From Weissella sagaensis (GTDB taxonomy: Bacteria > Bacillota > Bacilli > Lactobacillales > Lactobacillaceae): a stretch of 64,000 bases of DNA. Made by a program: the position numbers and the translations under genes. Positions 35,100 to 44,571 of this stretch are shown here, piece after piece. Position 1 is the stretch's first letter. The number at the start of each line of letters is the position of its first letter. The notes beneath the pieces are model-generated. The model was not told the origin of the DNA. It made no database searches and was given only the letters and a program-made list of their open reading frames with translations. The stretch is taken from NCBI RefSeq assembly GCF_005405285.1, contig NZ_BJDT01000001.1, positions 158,726 through 222,725 on the forward strand, read 5' to 3'.

Positions 35100-35251
35100 G
35101 TTTTATTTATTATGATTTCATCATTAGTAAAAATTGGTTTTTAATCGTATAATTGAGAGATATGCTATTGACGCAGATGTTTAATATATCACCATAAATG
35201 ATGATTGTAATATGTTAAACTTTAATGAATATAATTTAAGAAAGGTGATTT

Positions 35252-35998
35252 ATGTTTACTAATTATGATTTAAAAAAGCAAGCGAAAACATACGTTAGTG
35301 GTGAAAATTTTGGGACAGCACTCAAACTATCGATTATTTTAGTTATTTGGCAAGTTATATCATCAGTACGTGAAAATTTAGAGCCATCAGGAAATATTAA
35401 TCCTGAGGATATTCAATCGATGAGTGGGGTGGCTTCCAAAACGTTTGCGTTGGGGCTGCAAGTGTTAACGACCAGCATTCTAGCTGAAGTATTAGTTGGT
35501 ATTTTTACATTGGGTGTCACTTTTGGTTTTGTTGAATGGCATCGACGTAAAAAAGCACCAGAACAACCTGTCAAAGTGGGACTAAAGTTTTTGAAGTCAA
35601 AAACGATTGTTGACGTCGTTGTGTTATTAGGGGTTCGTTTTATTTTTACATTACTTTGGACTTGTTTGTTCATTATTCCAGGTATTATTAAGACATATTC
35701 ATATTCACAAGCAACCCTATTATATGCAGAGGATGTTCGAGCTGGTCGTGAAATTACTTCAATTACGTCATATTTAAAAAAATCAGAAGAAATGATGCGT
35801 GGTTACCGGATGAAGCTTTTCTGGTTACAGATTAGTTTTATTTTATGGTGGATCTTAGTTGGAATCACTTACGGAATTGCTGGTTTCTATGTTGTGCCTT
35901 ATTATCAAGCAACGATGGCCGAATTTTACTTGGCTGTACGTCATAATGAACCAATTAGCCGAGCAAAAATGCATTTTGATGAAAATGATGAATTGTAA
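35252..35998 (+). CDS. DUF975 family membrane protein
   Basis: A 248-residue integral membrane protein with the DUF975 arrangement: an N-terminal helix, FGFVEWHRRKKAPE, then FTLLWTCLFIIPGIIKTYSYSQATLLYAED (cited in short as IIPGIIKTYSYSQA). About five membrane helices. Function unknown. AGAAAGGTG precedes the ATG. Confidence 0.85.
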   Translation: MFTNYDLKKQAKTYVSGENFGTALKLSIILVIWQVISSVRENLEPSGNINPEDIQSMSGVASKTFALGLQVLTTSILAEVLVGIFTLGVTFGFVEWHRRKKAPEQPVKVGLKFLKSKTIVDVVVLLGVRFIFTLLWTCLFIIPGIIKTYSYSQATLLYAEDVRAGREITSITSYLKKSEEMMRGYRMKLFWLQISFILWWILVGITYGIAGFYVVPYYQATMAEFYLAVRHNEPISRAKMHFDENDEL

Positions 35999-36079
35999 GA
36001 GGTAACCGTTTTATAAAAAATCACGAAGTTAAAGGGATTTAATTTTATATAATTTTAGAAGTGTTTAGGAAGAGAAAAA

Positions 36080-37966
36080 ATGAGCCAAGATGTTACAAAT
36101 AAGCCACGTTATATTACGGGATTTGATGGGCTTAGAGCAATTGCTGTTATTGGAGTAATCATATTTCATTTATGGCCAGACGCATTGCCTGGTGGATGGA
36201 TGGGCGTACCGTTATTCTTTGTTTTATCGGGGTATTTAATTACAGATTTATTAATACAAGAATATGATCGTAATGGTCGGATTGATGTGCTAGCTTTTTA
36301 CAAACGTCGAATTAAACGTTTGTATCCGGCACTGGTCATAATGTTGTTTGGTACAGCAACTTATATTGCTTTATTTGCCCGCGATTTGCTTTATAATTTA
36401 CGGGCAATTATTGGTAGTAATATGCTATATCTTTACAACATTTGGGCAACCAAGAATGGTGATTCATATTTTGATTCTTGGGGTGGTTTATCGCCATTTA
36501 CTCATTTATGGTCGCTATCAATTGAAGGCCAATTTTACTTAATTTGGCCAATTATTGTGATGTTATTGTTAGGATTACGTATTCGTCGTATTTCAATTGG
36601 GTTTACTTTAATTGGTGTTGCAGGTATTTCAGCCATTTTGTTAGGGATTTTGTACGATCCAATGAACATTAATCGTGCCTATTATGGATCAGATACCCGT
36701 GTCTTTGCCGTGTTATTTGGTGCTGCCTTAGCATTTGGATGGCCTTCAAAACGAATGAAACAGGTTTTGTCACCACGTGTGAAACGCAATCTAAATACTT
36801 TAGGTGCGATTGCCTTAACGTTAACCATTGTGACCTTTTTTGGATTAAATGGTGAGTGGCGTATGACTTACATGGGATTGATGTTTGTGGCGACTGCAAT
36901 TATGACAAGTTTAATTGCAATTACAGCGCATCCGGCTTCATTTTTAAGTCATGCATTGGATAATAAATTTTTTAATTATTTAGGAAAACGGTCATATAGT
37001 ATTTACTTATATCAATTACCGGTGTTTGTGTTTTTTGATCGATTAGTAAAGCAGCATGATACATTTTGGATGGATTGCTTGAAGATTATCATTGTTTTAT
37101 TACTTGCTGAATTAAGTTATCGCTACGTTGAAAATGTTTTCCGTCATATGAAACAAAGTAAACCATGGTACACAGCATTTGTTGCACAACGTAGCGTACA
37201 AATGACTATTGTCGTTGCTTTGTTGCTAACACTGGGGACCGGTTATGCAGTATCTGCTCAAGAGACCGCACATGCTAAGCCTAAAAACACGTTAGAGAAA
37301 CGATTAGATACTAATAAGGATCGCATTAGTCAGGCTAATAAAAAAGTGGTCGAGCAAGCTAAAAAAGCGAATAGTAAGAAAGCAGACAGTCATAAGATTG
37401 ATCCAAAGACACTTTCGCAAGCAGATCGCGATTTGATGAGTAAATATAGTTTGACAGCTGACCAATTTTCAGCATTACGGGATCAACGCGTTACTGCAGT
37501 TGGTGATTCTGTTATGGTTGATGTGGCACCTGATTTACAAGAACTTATGCCAAATACTGTGGTTAATGCAACCGTTGGACGGCAGGCATATTCAATTCCA
37601 GATATATTGGACTCTTACGAGAGCCAAGGTCTGTTGTCACAAAATGTCATTATTTCTATTGGAACAAATGGAACCATTGGTGAAAATGATTTTAAGAAAG
37701 TGATGGACCTTGTTGGTAAAGATCGCCAGGTATTTTGGATTAATGGCTTTGCTAATCGTGACTGGGTTGATAAGAATAATAGTTTCTTGTCTAAGCAAAA
37801 AAATCAGTATAAGAATCTGCATATTATTGATTGGGCAGCGCTTGTTAAAGATCATCCAGATTGGTTAGGGGATGACAAAGTACATCCTAATCAAGAGGGT
37901 TCATTACAATACGCCAGCCTAATTGCTAAAATTATGGCAGATGTCTATAAAGATACTGATAAGTAA
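36080..37966 (+). CDS. OatA-like peptidoglycan O-acetyltransferase
   Basis: A 628-residue two-domain protein. Residues 1-380 are an acyltransferase_3 membrane domain (ITGFDGLRAIAVIGVIIFHL with the His of the active region, then FFVLSGYLITDLL, RRIKRLYPAL). After a Lys-rich linker (about 395-455) comes an extracellular SGNH domain with AVGDSVM, GTNG and DKVHPN, matching block I, III and V with the catalytic Ser, Asp and His. OatA adds acetyl to muramic acid and gives lysozyme resistance. Substrate not proven. Confidence 0.87.
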   Translation: MSQDVTNKPRYITGFDGLRAIAVIGVIIFHLWPDALPGGWMGVPLFFVLSGYLITDLLIQEYDRNGRIDVLAFYKRRIKRLYPALVIMLFGTATYIALFARDLLYNLRAIIGSNMLYLYNIWATKNGDSYFDSWGGLSPFTHLWSLSIEGQFYLIWPIIVMLLLGLRIRRISIGFTLIGVAGISAILLGILYDPMNINRAYYGSDTRVFAVLFGAALAFGWPSKRMKQVLSPRVKRNLNTLGAIALTLTIVTFFGLNGEWRMTYMGLMFVATAIMTSLIAITAHPASFLSHALDNKFFNYLGKRSYSIYLYQLPVFVFFDRLVKQHDTFWMDCLKIIIVLLLAELSYRYVENVFRHMKQSKPWYTAFVAQRSVQMTIVVALLLTLGTGYAVSAQETAHAKPKNTLEKRLDTNKDRISQANKKVVEQAKKANSKKADSHKIDPKTLSQADRDLMSKYSLTADQFSALRDQRVTAVGDSVMVDVAPDLQELMPNTVVNATVGRQAYSIPDILDSYESQGLLSQNVIISIGTNGTIGENDFKKVMDLVGKDRQVFWINGFANRDWVDKNNSFLSKQKNQYKNLHIIDWAALVKDHPDWLGDDKVHPNQEGSLQYASLIAKIMADVYKDTDK

Positions 37967-37992
37967 GATTTAAATTAAATAAATTATTTAGA

Positions 37993-38029
37993 AAAGCAAC
38001 GTTCATGGTTTTGAGAATGTTGCTTTTTT
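37993..38029 (+). terminator. Terminator after the oatA-like gene
   Basis: AAAGCAAC-TTC / GA-AATGTTGCTTT imperfect stem, TTTTTT tract. Confidence 0.8.
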
Positions 38030-38035
38030 ATTGTC

Positions 38036-38064
38036 TTGCACTAACTAATAGTACGTGTTATTAT
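38036..38064 (+). promoter_or_regulatory. Promoter of the zinc-uptake operon
   Basis: TTGCAC, 17 bases, TATTAT; the -10 box directly joins the zinc boxes. Confidence 0.75.
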
Positions 38065-38087
38065 TAACTGGTTAATTAACCAGTTAA
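38064..38087. promoter_or_regulatory. Tandem AdcR/ZitR zinc boxes
   Basis: TTAACTGGTTAA and TTAACCAGTTAA abut without a gap; both fit the TTAACYRGTTAA zinc-box consensus of AdcR/ZitR. They cover the transcription start and touch the ribosome site, so zinc-loaded AdcR should shut the operon. Confidence 0.92.
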
Positions 38088-38101
38088 GGAGATTGAGAGT
38101 A

Positions 38102-38563
38102 ATGACAAATGACTCATATGCAAATCAAGTTGATAATTTTTTAAATCGTTTAAAATTATCTTCTGAAAATCAGCGCGAAATTTTAATTGGCGTTAATGAA
38201 ACAGATATTACAACGACGCAGGGGCATTTATTAATGTTGCTTGCACAAAATGGACCACAAACAAATTCTGAATTGTCACGGGCACTACATGTATCAGGGG
38301 CCGCTGTTACGAAGGCCATGAAAAGTTTATATAGTCGTGATGAGGCTATGGTGAATGTTGTGCCAGATGAAGCAGATCATCGCGTTAGTCGCTGGTCACT
38401 AACGACTCTTGGTATTGCGATGGCTTCAGCGCACACGCAGCGACATCGGGAAACTTTAGCAGAGTATGAAAATCTTTTAGATAATTTTTCGGAAACTGAG
38501 CAGCAAATTATTAGTGACTTTCTGTCACAATTATTAGAACGTTTGCCTGGGGGAAAATCATGA
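38102..38563 (+). CDS. adcR: Zinc-responsive MarR-family repressor
   Basis: A 153-residue winged-helix MarR protein. NSELSRALHVSGAAVTKAMKSL is the recognition region. ENQREILIG, QGHLLMLL and SAHTQRHRETL correspond to the AdcR zinc region: the histidines of the primary site (QGH, AH, RH) are kept, while the Cys and Glu of the secondary site in pneumococcal AdcR seem to be missing. AAGGAG sits 9 bases before ATG 38102. Gene order adcR-A-C-B with 4-8 base overlaps marks one operon. Confidence 0.9.
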   Translation: MTNDSYANQVDNFLNRLKLSSENQREILIGVNETDITTTQGHLLMLLAQNGPQTNSELSRALHVSGAAVTKAMKSLYSRDEAMVNVVPDEADHRVSRWSLTTLGIAMASAHTQRHRETLAEYENLLDNFSETEQQIISDFLSQLLERLPGGKS

Positions 38564-39480
38564 CATCGAAAAAACAACGTTTTATTTGGGTACCGATTTT
38601 AATTGTTATTATTTTATTAGGGATTGTTTTTTATCAAGTTTGGCAACGTAAGGAACAGACAACTAAGCCAGTGGAAAAGAATCAAATACAAGTGGTGGCG
38701 AGTTTGGATAGTTATGGTGAAATGGCGAAGGCTGTTTTGGGTAACGCAGGCAGTGTTGTGAGTGTGATTGATAAGCCGACAATGGATCCACATGAATATG
38801 AACCAACAGCTAGTGTGGCTAAACAATTTGACACAGCAGATGTGATTATTTCTAACGGTGGTGGTTTTGATAATTGGAGTGTAAATTTTGCTAAACAAAA
38901 TAATGAGGCAAAACATATTAACTTGGCCAATGTTTACCATTATAAAGATGGTGAAGGTGGCGGCAATGAACATTTTTGGTATAAAACAGATATTACAACT
39001 CGGTTGCCTCAAAAATTAGCTGCGACATATGGTCAATTACTACCAGCAAAAAAAGCTTATTTTGAAAAAAATGCCCAAGCTTATCAAAAAAAGGCTAATA
39101 AATTAATTGATTGGCAAAAGCGAGTAAAACAGCATCTTGATGGGAAAAACTTATTAGCAACTGAACCAGTTTTTGATAATACGTTATTAACGTTAGGTGC
39201 AAATATGAAAGATACCAAATTTGCCCAAGCAATTGAAGAAGGTGATGATCCGACACCAACTGATGTCCGCCAATGGCATCAATTAATTGATCAAGGACAG
39301 ATTGCAGCGGTAATTGATAATCCGCAATCTACAGGTAAATTAGCGACGCAGGGGGTAGATTATGCAAAAGCGCATCATGTACCTGTTGTCAAAGCTCGTG
39401 AAACAAAACCGGCAGACACGACGTATATTGATTGGCAAATTAATCAATTGAAGGCATTAGATGAGGCGTTATTGAAATGA
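38560..39480 (+). CDS. adcA: Zinc ABC transporter substrate-binding protein
   Basis: A 306-residue cluster A-I binding protein: MDPHEYEPTASVAKQFDTAD carries the first zinc His, NEHFWYKTD the second, and late segments IDNPQSTG and ETKPADTTYIDW complete the site. The N-terminus has one membrane helix (residues 9-27) but no lipobox cysteine, so it is likely anchored by the helix rather than lipid. The His-rich loop common in AdcA/ZnuA is missing (only GEGGGNEH). Overlaps adcR by four bases. Confidence 0.9.
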   Translation: MTSKKQRFIWVPILIVIILLGIVFYQVWQRKEQTTKPVEKNQIQVVASLDSYGEMAKAVLGNAGSVVSVIDKPTMDPHEYEPTASVAKQFDTADVIISNGGGFDNWSVNFAKQNNEAKHINLANVYHYKDGEGGGNEHFWYKTDITTRLPQKLAATYGQLLPAKKAYFEKNAQAYQKKANKLIDWQKRVKQHLDGKNLLATEPVFDNTLLTLGANMKDTKFAQAIEEGDDPTPTDVRQWHQLIDQGQIAAVIDNPQSTGKLATQGVDYAKAHHVPVVKARETKPADTTYIDWQINQLKALDEALLK

Positions 39481-40169
39481 TTATTTTAGATGGTAAGGAT
39501 ATCGGAATTAAATTTGATGACCGGTGGCTTTATCAAAAAGTGAATTTTAGGCTAGAACAAGGCCATAATTTGGCGCTAATTGGTGACAATGGCGTGGGGA
39601 AAACCACGATGATTCGCGCAATGTTAGGTAAAGTACCGTTAACAACCGGAGAGTTTATCTGGCATGATGATAGTAATCGAAAAATTGCGTATGTACCGCA
39701 ATATCGTCCTGATATGCAGGCATTTCCTTTACGAGTGAGTGACTTTGTTGCCTTAACTTTTGATCAAGGACTACGACCATGGTTATCCAAATTGGAAAAA
39801 CAACGATTAACGGCGATTTTGGCAATTACGAATTTAACTGAGATTGCAGATCAACGGATTGATAATGCATCTGGTGGTGAGCGGCAACGTGCTTATTTAG
39901 CTCAAGCGCTTGTACAAAATCCAGATATTTTAATTTTAGATGAAGCAACGGCTAATTTAGATAATGTGGCTAAGTACGCATTAATGGATGTTGTGAAAAA
40001 CTATCAACACCAATATCAATTAACAGTCATAATGGTGAGTCATGATATTGATATTATGAAAAAATATGCCGATGAATATTTATTACTAACAAAGCACGGC
40101 AGTGAATATGAAAAAATTGATCAATTGGATGTTGCTAAATTAAAGGAAGGAGGACAAATTCTTGTTTAA
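39477..40169 (+). CDS. adcC: Zinc ABC transporter ATPase
   Basis: A 230-residue ABC ATPase: Walker A GDNGVGKTTMI, signature ASGGERQRAYLAQAL, Walker B ILILDEATANLD, and switch His in MVSHDID. Start ATG overlaps the adcA stop. Powers zinc import with AdcB. Confidence 0.93.
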   Translation: MIILDGKDIGIKFDDRWLYQKVNFRLEQGHNLALIGDNGVGKTTMIRAMLGKVPLTTGEFIWHDDSNRKIAYVPQYRPDMQAFPLRVSDFVALTFDQGLRPWLSKLEKQRLTAILAITNLTEIADQRIDNASGGERQRAYLAQALVQNPDILILDEATANLDNVAKYALMDVVKNYQHQYQLTVIMVSHDIDIMKKYADEYLLLTKHGSEYEKIDQLDVAKLKEGGQILV

Positions 40170-40944
40170 TTTTCCATTTATGCAACATGCATTGATTGCA
40201 GGGACGTTAATTGCAATTATGAGTGGATTAATTGGTCCATTTATTGTTGCGCGTCGTATGTCTTTTTTGGCACACACATTAAGTGAGATTGGTTTTGCAG
40301 GGGCCTCATTCGCCTTATTTATGAGTTGGTCACCTTTGGTAGGAATGTTATTGTTTTCCGTTGTTGCATCAATGAGTGTCGGTGGACTAGGGATTAAAGA
40401 ACAACGTTCAGAATCACTTATTTCAGCTGTGAGTGCAGTAGCAATCGGATTAGGGATTGCATTTTTATCGCTATCTGACAAGAATGCTACTGCAGCAACG
40501 GGAATTTTATTTGGCTCAATTTTTAGTATTAATAAAGGGGATGTTTTAGAAGTTGCAATATTAGCAATTTTAGTCATTTTAGTTACTTTGTTGATGTTTC
40601 GACCACTTCGACATTTTGCCTTTGATTACACGACAGCAAGTTTTAGTTTAAAAAACTTACAATTAATCGAAGTGTTGTTCTTAGGATTAATGGCTGTAAC
40701 GGTAGCTGTTTCAGCACAAGTTGTTGGTTCGTTATTAATTTTTATTTTAATGATTTTACCAGCCAGTTCGGCAATGAGATGGGGACGAACAGTGTGGCAA
40801 ATTATTGGTTTGTCCATTTTATTTGCTGTTGTTGGTGTCTGGCTAGCACTAGGGTTGTCATTTTGGTTAGATCTCCCAGTATCATTTTTCATTGCATTAA
40901 TTGAAGCCATTATTTATTTTGTCAGTCTAAGTCGGAAAAAGTAG
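40162..40944 (+). CDS. adcB: Zinc ABC transporter permease
   Basis: A 260-residue ABC-3 family permease with about seven to nine membrane helices; ARRMSFLAHTLSEIGFAGAS and SAQVVGSLLIFILMILPASSA are family signatures. It starts with TTG at 40162, seven bases after GGAGGA inside adcC. Last gene of the operon; no clear terminator before 41084. Confidence 0.92.
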   Translation: MFNFPFMQHALIAGTLIAIMSGLIGPFIVARRMSFLAHTLSEIGFAGASFALFMSWSPLVGMLLFSVVASMSVGGLGIKEQRSESLISAVSAVAIGLGIAFLSLSDKNATAATGILFGSIFSINKGDVLEVAILAILVILVTLLMFRPLRHFAFDYTTASFSLKNLQLIEVLFLGLMAVTVAVSAQVVGSLLIFILMILPASSAMRWGRTVWQIIGLSILFAVVGVWLALGLSFWLDLPVSFFIALIEAIIYFVSLSRKK

Positions 40945-41083
40945 ACGAATAATACGCTGATTCAGGCATTAAGCTTGCGTATGAATAGGGCATTTGATAA
41001 AGTTATAATTGGTATGCTTGTTTAAAGCAGATGATAATAGATGAATAAAATAGCGCAATAATTTGTAGGAGAAGAGATCAAAT

Positions 41084-42715
41084 ATGTTAACAGTTTCAAA
41101 TGTATCAGTGGCTTTCACTGGTAAAAAATTGTACGATGATGTGAATTTAAAATTTACACCAGGTAATACTTATGGCATTATCGGAGCAAATGGTGCAGGT
41201 AAGTCAACTTTCTTGAAGGTTTTGGAAGGTAAATTACAACCCACGACGGGTAATGTTTCAATGGATACTAATGAGCGTATGTCATCATTGGTACAAGACC
41301 ACTTTGCGTTTGATCAATACACAGTCTTAGACACTGTTATGCAAGGGCATAAAGAACTTTATGATGTTAAAAATGAGATGGATGGCATTTACTTACATGA
41401 TCCATTTACTGATGAAGATGGCATCCGTGTTGGTGAATTATCAGCACGTTTTGAAGAATTAGATGGTTGGACAGCTGAAATCGAAGCCAGCCAACTATTA
41501 CAAAATATTGGTATTCCTGAATCACAACACCAAACACTCATGTCAGACCTACCTGAAGTTACCAAAGTTAAGGTTTTACTAGCACAAGCCTTGTTTGGTA
41601 ATCCGGATATTTTGATTTTGGATGAGCCTACTAACGGTTTAGATACCAAGACAATTGCTTGGTTGGAAGACTTCTTGGCTGATTATCAAAATACTGTGTT
41701 GGTTGTTTCCCACGACCGTCATTTCTTAAATGCCGTTTCAACAATGATCTTAGATGTTGACTTTGGTAAAATTAAGTTATTCGTTGGTAACTATGATTTT
41801 TGGAAGCAATCTTCTGAATTAGCACAACGTTTACAATCACAAGCTAATGCTAAAAAAGAGGAACAGATTAAAGAGTTGCAAGACTTTATTGCACGTTTCT
41901 CTGCTAACGCATCAAAGTCAAAGCAAGCTACTTCACGTAAGAAGCAGCTAGATAAAATTACACTTGATGATATTCAACCATCATCACGTAAGTACCCATA
42001 CATTAATTTTGAGATTTTACGTGAAATGGGTAATGACATGTTGCGTGTTGAAGGTGTCTCAAAAAGTATTGATGGTGTAAAGATTTTAGATAATGTCACA
42101 TTTACAGTTAACCCCAATGAAAAAGCATTGATTATGGCTGAAAATGACGTGGCTTCAACGATGATTTTGGATATTATTGCAGGTAAGGTGAAACCAGATG
42201 CTGGTAAGGTTACTTGGGGTGTTACGACAACACAAGACTACTTAGCTAAGGATATGGCAACTAACTTCCCTAACCCAGAACGTCCTATTTTGGACTACCT
42301 ACGCGATTTTGCCTCAAAGGAAGAAAGTGATAATACTTTCCTACGTGGTTTACTAGGTCGTATGTTATTCAAGGGTGAAGATGCCGAAAAGACATTGGAT
42401 GTCCTTTCAGGTGGTGAGAAGGTTCGCGTGATGCTATCAAAGTTGATGCTAACCAAAGCCAACGTTCTAATCTTGGATGATCCTACCAACCACTTGGATT
42501 TGGAATCAATTACATCATTGAATGATGGCTTGATTAACTTCCAAGGTGGGTTAATCTTTACATCACATGACCGTACATTTGGTCAAACAATTGCTGATCA
42601 TGTTATTGTGGTTTCAGACCAAGGTGCAATTGACCGTGCTGAAACAACGTATGATGAATTTATGGCTCACCCAGAAGTGCAAAAGCAACTGGCTGCTAAA
42701 AATATTGTATTGTAA
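41084..42715 (+). CDS. ABC-F family ATPase (YbiT/YkpA type)
   Basis: A 543-residue soluble protein with two ABC ATPase domains. The first has GANGAGKSTFLK and ILILDEPTNGLD; the second has a degenerate Walker A (MAENDVAST where GxxGxGKST is expected), but an intact SGGEKVRVMLSKLM and DDPTNHLDLESI. The linker is short. ABC-F proteins act on the ribosome E site; the YbiT-like branch helps stalled translation. Degeneration of the second Walker A is seen in this branch. TAGGAGAAG precedes the ATG. Confidence 0.88.
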   Translation: MLTVSNVSVAFTGKKLYDDVNLKFTPGNTYGIIGANGAGKSTFLKVLEGKLQPTTGNVSMDTNERMSSLVQDHFAFDQYTVLDTVMQGHKELYDVKNEMDGIYLHDPFTDEDGIRVGELSARFEELDGWTAEIEASQLLQNIGIPESQHQTLMSDLPEVTKVKVLLAQALFGNPDILILDEPTNGLDTKTIAWLEDFLADYQNTVLVVSHDRHFLNAVSTMILDVDFGKIKLFVGNYDFWKQSSELAQRLQSQANAKKEEQIKELQDFIARFSANASKSKQATSRKKQLDKITLDDIQPSSRKYPYINFEILREMGNDMLRVEGVSKSIDGVKILDNVTFTVNPNEKALIMAENDVASTMILDIIAGKVKPDAGKVTWGVTTTQDYLAKDMATNFPNPERPILDYLRDFASKEESDNTFLRGLLGRMLFKGEDAEKTLDVLSGGEKVRVMLSKLMLTKANVLILDDPTNHLDLESITSLNDGLINFQGGLIFTSHDRTFGQTIADHVIVVSDQGAIDRAETTYDEFMAHPEVQKQLAAKNIVL

Positions 42716-42732
42716 ACATTAGTAAAATAAAT

Positions 42733-42782
42733 TAAAAAGCCAAGCAGTAAACGAGAAAAACGTTTATAGCTTGGCTTTTTTA
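42733..42782 (+). terminator. Terminator after the ABC-F gene
   Basis: AAAAAGCCAAGC-GTAAACG / CGTTTAT-GCTTGGCTTTTTT stem-loop. Confidence 0.9.
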
Positions 42783-42861
42783 GTGTGGATAAATTGATGA
42801 TTTATAGTGAAATAAAGATAAAAAGATAAAAAATTTGTATGTTTAAAATAAAATTCTTTTA

Positions 42862-42877
42862 ATTTGTCCGTACAACA
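42862..42877. promoter_or_regulatory. AraR operator at araE
   Basis: ATTTGTCCGTACAACA matches the AraR box ATTTGTACGTACAAAT with three mismatches and ends four bases before the -10 box TATAAT (42881-42886). The rest of the 320-base gap before the gene is AT-rich. Confidence 0.8.
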
Positions 42878-42898
42878 TGCTATAATAAAAACCGTTGA

Positions 42899-42912
42899 TG
42901 AAAGCGATTACA
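42899..42912. promoter_or_regulatory. CcpA cre site at araE
   Basis: TGAAAGCGATTACA fits TGWAANCGNTNWCA at every position, located just after the transcription start. Confidence 0.8.
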
Positions 42913-43038
42913 ATTTTTGTGATAATTTGAGTTAAATGAATGCTGATATTTAAGCATTAGCTCATTAAAAATAAGTAATCAATTTCAATGTTTATTTATA
43001 ATCATGTAGGGGATACATGGTGTTGGAGGGATTATTTC

Positions 43039-44409
43039 ATGTCTGAGAAGAAAATTTCTAGTAAATTTATTTACTTCTTTGGAGCCTTTGGAGGTATCTT
43101 ATTTGGATACGATATTGGTGTTATGACTGGTGCGTTGCCATTCTTACAAAGTGATTGGAACTTGTCTGGTGGTGGTGTTACTGGTTGGATTACATCATCA
43201 TTGATGTTAGGTGCTATCTTTGGTGGTGCTATTGCTGGACAATTATCTGATCGTTTGGGACGTCGTAAGATGGTTCTTTATTCAGCTATTCTATTTATGA
43301 TTGGATCTGTATTGGCTGGAGTTTCGCCACATAATGCAGTTGGTTATCTAATTTTCACCCGAGTTATTTTGGGAATTGCAGTTGGGGCAGCTTCAGCTTT
43401 GGTCCCTGCTTATATGTCTGAAATGTCACCAGCTGATCGTCGTGGTAGTCTTTCAGGAATTAATCAATTGATGATTGTTTCTGGAATGTTAATTTCTTAT
43501 ATTATGGACTTCTTGCTTAAAGGTTTGCCCGAACATTGGGCATGGCGTTTGATGTTGGCACTAGCTGCAGTTCCTGCTTTGATCCTATTTTTAGGGGTAT
43601 TACGTTTGCCAGAATCACCACGTTTCTTAATCAAGACGGGAAAGACTGACGAAGCACGCCAAGTTTTGTCTTGGATTCGTAAGCCAGAGGAAATTGATGC
43701 TGAAATGGCAGCAATTACAGAAACAGCTGAAGTCGAGCAAAAAGCTGAAAAGTCTACAACTTGGGGATCTTTGTTAGAAGGACGTTACCGTTACCTCGTT
43801 ATTGCAGGTGTGACAGTTGCTTTCTTCCAGCAATTCATGGGAGCTAATGCAATCTTTTACTACATTCCTTTGATTGTTGAAAATGCAACCGGACAAGCAG
43901 CTGCAGATGCACTACTTTGGCCAGTTGTTAATGGGGTTATCTTGGTATTAGGTGCGCTATTCTATATGGCAATTGCCGAAAAGTTTAACCGTCGTCACTT
44001 GTTAATTTTAGGTGGTACTGTGATGGGACTTTCATTCATCCTACCAACAATTATTAACATGTTTATGGATACAAACCCAATGATGATTGTTGTATTCTTG
44101 TGTATATTCGTTGCCTTTTATGCCTTTACTTGGGCACCATTGACATGGGTATTGGTTGGTGAAATCTTCCCATTGGCAATTCGTGGCCGTGCATCAGGAT
44201 TAGCATCATCAATGAACTGGGTAGGATCATTTATTGTTGCCTTGGTTTTCCCAATTATGACAGCTGCAATGTCACAAGAAGCAGTATTTGCTATCTTTGG
44301 TGTTATCTGTTTAGCGGCCGTTTTGTTCATTATGTTACGTGTTCCAGAAACACGCGGACATTCATTAGAAGAAATCGAAAAGCTAGGTGCAGAAAAGAAC
44401 GCAAAATAA
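43039..44409 (+). CDS. araE: Arabinose:proton symporter (sugar porter MFS)
   Basis: A 456-residue sugar porter with twelve expected helices. Signatures are GALPFLQ, GQLSDRLGRRKM, GFAVGAASALVP-like ILGIAVGAASALVPAY, LPESPRFL, and VPETRGHSLEEIE. The ATG at 43039 follows TTGGAGGG. The AraR box and cre site in its promoter link it to the arabinose operon 4 kb downstream, supporting L-arabinose uptake; xylose is an alternative. Confidence 0.86.
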   Translation: MSEKKISSKFIYFFGAFGGILFGYDIGVMTGALPFLQSDWNLSGGGVTGWITSSLMLGAIFGGAIAGQLSDRLGRRKMVLYSAILFMIGSVLAGVSPHNAVGYLIFTRVILGIAVGAASALVPAYMSEMSPADRRGSLSGINQLMIVSGMLISYIMDFLLKGLPEHWAWRLMLALAAVPALILFLGVLRLPESPRFLIKTGKTDEARQVLSWIRKPEEIDAEMAAITETAEVEQKAEKSTTWGSLLEGRYRYLVIAGVTVAFFQQFMGANAIFYYIPLIVENATGQAAADALLWPVVNGVILVLGALFYMAIAEKFNRRHLLILGGTVMGLSFILPTIINMFMDTNPMMIVVFLCIFVAFYAFTWAPLTWVLVGEIFPLAIRGRASGLASSMNWVGSFIVALVFPIMTAAMSQEAVFAIFGVICLAAVLFIMLRVPETRGHSLEEIEKLGAEKNAK

Positions 44410-44423
44410 TTGATTGTAAGTTT

Positions 44424-44456
44424 AACTCAGTATAGAAATTATACTGAGTTTTTTTG
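44424..44456 (+). terminator. Terminator after araE
   Basis: AACTCAGTATA / TATACTGAGTT, 11 perfect pairs and T run. Confidence 0.92.
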
Positions 44457-44571
44457 TGGTTAAACTAAAGTTAATTGTAAGAAGTAGATTTATTAATAGA
44501 CAAACAATCGATAATTATTCTATACTTTAACCTAATGTTAATGTGAGTTTAGTAAGTGAGGAGTAGTGAAT

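Larger units (their letters stand above)
34891..35101 (+). repeat. Inverted tRNA cassette, copy B
   Basis: Same tRNA-Tyr, tRNA-Gln and terminator as 32044-32254, in the opposite direction. Both promoters lie inside the flanked segment, so an inversion between the copies would leave each cassette with a promoter. Confidence 0.9.
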
